Part shown: positions 60,301 to 64,000 of the stretch, in pieces
How positions within the stretch are numbered: the first letter of the stretch is position 1
Layout: every line of letters starts with the position of its first letter
Assembly (NCBI GenBank): GCA_029222685.1
Contig: JARHVB010000023.1
Location: 299,665 to 363,664 of the forward strand
Length of the DNA stretch: 64,000 nt
Origin: Terripilifer ovatus
GTDB lineage: Bacteria > Pseudomonadota > Alphaproteobacteria > Rhizobiales > Beijerinckiaceae
Direction: 5' to 3'
The notes under the pieces: model-generated
The model's database searches: none
What the model was told of the DNA's origin: nothing
What the model saw: only the letters and a program-made list of their open reading frames with translations
Translations under genes and position numbers: made by a program

Positions 60301-61539
60301 TTATGCCAGACTTGTGCGGTTTATTCTACCCGTCGCATCGATGAACCAGCGCTCGCTCTGCATCGGCGTGTTGTTCAGCCGCGCCAGCATCCAGTCGGCA
60401 ATCATGGTCGGCAGGAACGGCCCCAGGCTCGCTGATGGCACATTGCCGATGGCATGGCGCGAGTCCTGGTAGACGACGAATTGCCGGGGCGATCGGATCG
60501 CGGCGATCATTTCCTCGACGTAACGCAGCGGGCTCAGCTCGTCGGCTTCGCCGGTTGCGCAGAAATAGGGCACGCTGATTTTCTCGGCATGGCCGCGCCA
60601 GGAGAGCGTCTGGGCGAAACGGTCGAACGCGGCCTCGTCCGTGTAATTGGCCATGAACATGAAGCGCATCTTGAAGGTTGGCGAGGCTTCCTCGAAAATC
60701 GTGTGGCAGCCGGGCTCGAGGCAGGGTGCGTTGACGGCGATGGCCTTGATGCGCGGCTCGTTGGCGCCGGCGATCGTGGTGAAGAACGAGCCGAAGCTGG
60801 TGCCGGAAATGCCGATGCGTGTGCCGTCGATCTCGGGCCGTGCGAGCAGGTAGTCGACACAGGCGCGGCCGGTCGCAGCCCAGGCTTCCGTCGTGACGTA
60901 AATACCGAGCAGCGGGCTTTCGTACTGGCCCGGCCCGTCGATGGCGAGCACGGCGATGCCGCGATTGAGCCAGCGGTCGCCATAGAGCGAAACGCCGGAT
61001 TCCTTCAGGCTGTCCATGCCCGGCACCGAGATGATCACCGGTACCTTGCCGCCGTTATAGCCGTAAGGAAGATGCAGCCAGGCTGGCAGGTTGTGGTCCC
61101 CGAGAGGGATCCAGGCGGCTTCCACCCTGTGGTCCGCAAGCCTTGCATAGTTATTGTAGCAGGCGCGCTTGCTGGCATTGTAGCGCAGGTTCAATTTGCT
61201 GGCTTCGTCGATCGGCCATTGCGCGCCGCCCCAGTGGATGGCGGCCATGAAGTAGTTCTCCCGCGCGGTCACCAGTTGGCCCGCTTCCTCTGCGGCTTCC
61301 GCCCTGGCCTGGCGGCGTCTGGCGACGGCTTCGAAGGCCGGGGCGGCATCGGCATATTTGCGGATGCGCAGGCGCAGCGCGGCGAAATCCGCATTGGCTT
61401 CGGGGCCGCAGGGCGCGCTGAGATAGACCGAGCGGGGCTGGTCCCAGTCGAGGCCATTGGCCTGGATGACGTTGTCGAGGAGCCAGCGCTGCTCGGTCCA
61501 GCGCCGCGTCAGCGGATGGCCGGCGTGCCCAGTTTCCAT
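60301..61539 (-). CDS. Alpha/beta hydrolase, FrsA/2,6-dihydropseudooxynicotine-hydrolase-like
   Basis: Serine hydrolase fold protein, 412 residues, with an N-terminal helical cap of about 150 residues before the alpha/beta core. The nucleophile elbow is GISGTSFGSFF near residue 245, the acid is in CATGEADELSPLRYVEEM, and the base His in VVYQDSRHAIGNVPSA. The architecture resembles C-C or ester hydrolases such as 2,6-dihydropseudooxynicotine hydrolase. ATG 61539 with GGGAGG six bases upstream is preferred to one five codons earlier. It is the first gene of the hydrolase-LLM-ThDP operon and is divergent from guaB. Confidence 0.86.
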   Translation of the reverse strand: METGHAGHPLTRRWTEQRWLLDNVIQANGLDWDQPRSVYLSAPCGPEANADFAALRLRIRKYADAAPAFEAVARRRQARAEAAEEAGQLVTARENYFMAAIHWGGAQWPIDEASKLNLRYNASKRACYNNYARLADHRVEAAWIPLGDHNLPAWLHLPYGYNGGKVPVIISVPGMDSLKESGVSLYGDRWLNRGIAVLAIDGPGQYESPLLGIYVTTEAWAATGRACVDYLLARPEIDGTRIGISGTSFGSFFTTIAGANEPRIKAIAVNAPCLEPGCHTIFEEASPTFKMRFMFMANYTDEAAFDRFAQTLSWRGHAEKISVPYFCATGEADELSPLRYVEEMIAAIRSPRQFVVYQDSRHAIGNVPSASLGPFLPTMIADWMLARLNNTPMQSERWFIDATGRINRTSLA

Positions 61540-61843
61540 AATGTCCTCCCGCAATGATTTTGCTCAGCTCTGCCATAATCTGCCCGGCCGCGGCTGTCGA
61601 TCCAGTGCGCATGGCGGTACAGGGCGCTGCCGGCGAACGAGCGGATTTGGCGGCTTTTTCGCCCTGGAATTTGCGCGTCCGCACCCCACTTGTTCAACAT
61701 CCGGTGTGAGTTGTGGCCAAATCCGCAATATTGCTTGCGCCCTGTCGCATGCATGCTATGAGCCGCTGCCAACCCTGATCCCGCACGACGATTCCCGCAT
61801 CGCATCGTCGTACCGGCTCCGAAACAATCCTGGAGAGTTGGCA
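61540..61843. other. 304-bp divergent region between the hydrolase operon and guaB
   Basis: No gene. A possible guaB promoter reads TTGCTT, 17 bases, TGCTAT at about 61731-61760; the -10 is poor. I see no palindrome strong enough to name as an operator, nor a purine riboswitch core. Confidence 0.4.
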
Positions 61844-63337
<1,494 letters not shown>

Positions 63338-63411
63338 TTAAGTTGCGGGCGGGCTTGATTTAAGCCCGCACCGCCCGATGTCATGACGAGCTTTTCATCG
63401 ACGGAGCCCGA

Positions 63412-63834
63412 ATGACAGTCCAGGCGATTCTGCTTCCGGTTTTTGCGCTCGTCCTGCTGGCCTTCCTGCTGCTGTTCGAACTCGGCCGCCGGCGCGGCGC
63501 TGCGATGAAGAGCGACGAGACTCGCTTGGCCGGAGCGGCGCTCGACGAGAACGTCTGGCCGCCGGGGCCGACCCAATGCGCCAATGCCTTCCGCAACCAG
63601 TTCGAAGTCCCGGTGCTGTTCTACGTGCTGGTGGCGTTCGCCATGTTCACCCGCAAGGCGGACCTGCTGTTCGTCGTGCTGTCCTGGATCTTTGTCGTGT
63701 CGCGCTATGTGCACGCCGGCGTCCACATCACCAGCAATTACGTCCGCCACCGCTTCCTGGCCTATGCGCTCGGCGTGTTCGTCCTGATCGTCATGTGGAT
63801 TGTTTTCGCGGTGCAGATCCTGTTCGCGGTCTGA
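63412..63834 (+). CDS. MAPEG family membrane protein
   Basis: A 140-residue, four-helix integral membrane protein of the MAPEG superfamily (eicosanoid/glutathione metabolism relatives). Helices: ILLPVFALVLLAFLLLFELG, VPVLFYVLVAFAMF, LLFVVLSWIFVVSRYVHAG and ALGVFVLIVMWIVFAVQILF. The RNQFEVPVLFYVL and SRYVHAGVHITSN stretches match the family signature. Bacterial members have no proven function. Its position after guaB is common in Rhizobiales. Confidence 0.9.
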   Translation: MTVQAILLPVFALVLLAFLLLFELGRRRGAAMKSDETRLAGAALDENVWPPGPTQCANAFRNQFEVPVLFYVLVAFAMFTRKADLLFVVLSWIFVVSRYVHAGVHITSNYVRHRFLAYALGVFVLIVMWIVFAVQILFAV

Positions 63835-64000
63835 GAGTTTGAGTCAGGTTGTGGGCGTAAGTAATTCCTGTGGCTTGATATAAGGCTTGTATCTCACCAA
63901 GAGCCCTCATCCTTGTATGGGGGGTGTGTCAAGAAGAGGCGGATTGATTGGGTGCTTCAATTCATTGGCATCGGAGTCTTGTGGTCATAGGGTTGAAGAA

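Overview
The window is high-GC chromosomal DNA of an alphaproteobacterium, most likely order Hyphomicrobiales (Rhizobiales). This rests on gene content (NDUFA12-type complex I subunit, DUF2155 protein, the accC-accB-aroQ block, a long acidic RNase E, B12-dependent NrdJ, DsbA and M48 genes, guaB followed by MAPEG) and on RIME-like intergenic palindromes. I see no rRNA, tRNA, CRISPR array, insertion sequence or prophage.

Layout. 1-3.8 kb: nrdJ (cut by the window edge), a DoxX protein, the NDUFA12 subunit and the DUF2155 protein. 3.8-8.2 kb: a block that looks inserted, with a GH15 glycosidase coupled to a small membrane protein, and a TetR / TetX-like flavin monooxygenase pair with its own operator. 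8.4-18.8 kb: aat, accC, accB, aroQ, thioredoxin-fold and M48 envelope proteins, an aminotransferase, an orphan TctC-type binding protein and an MFS pump. 18.9-28.7 kb: housekeeping genes rne, amiC, mrcA and prfB (with its programmed frameshift), then a MarR regulator.

28.8-36 kb is catabolic cluster A. A flavin monooxygenase and a gentisate-dioxygenase-like cupin protein diverge from a TctC receptor, a cytochrome P450 and a Tat-exported amidohydrolase; an EamA exporter lies at the end. The divergent promoter carries a palindromic operator overlapping a -35 box. 36-42 kb: an M23 endopeptidase, Bcp peroxiredoxin and a giant AsmA-like protein. 42-46.4 kb: a heavy-metal RND efflux operon whose promoter has a perfect FNR/FixK box at -41.5 and, further upstream, a MerR-like dyad with a 19-bp spacer. 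46.7-50.7 kb: a ParDE toxin-antitoxin pair, tyrS, a second MFS pump and a single-domain response regulator.

51-61.5 kb is catabolic cluster B: an ABC-type binding protein, an amidohydrolase-2 enzyme, a Rieske oxygenase, two luciferase-like flavin monooxygenases, a TctC receptor, a ThDP enzyme and an alpha/beta hydrolase. No dedicated reductase, transporter membrane subunit or regulator is present. The window ends with guaB and a MAPEG protein.

Clusters A and B are the most likely place for an undescribed pathway. They combine uptake receptors with three oxygenase chemistries (Rieske, flavin, P450), ring cleavage, hydrolysis and a ThDP carboligase/decarboxylase. The substrate cannot be read from the sequence.
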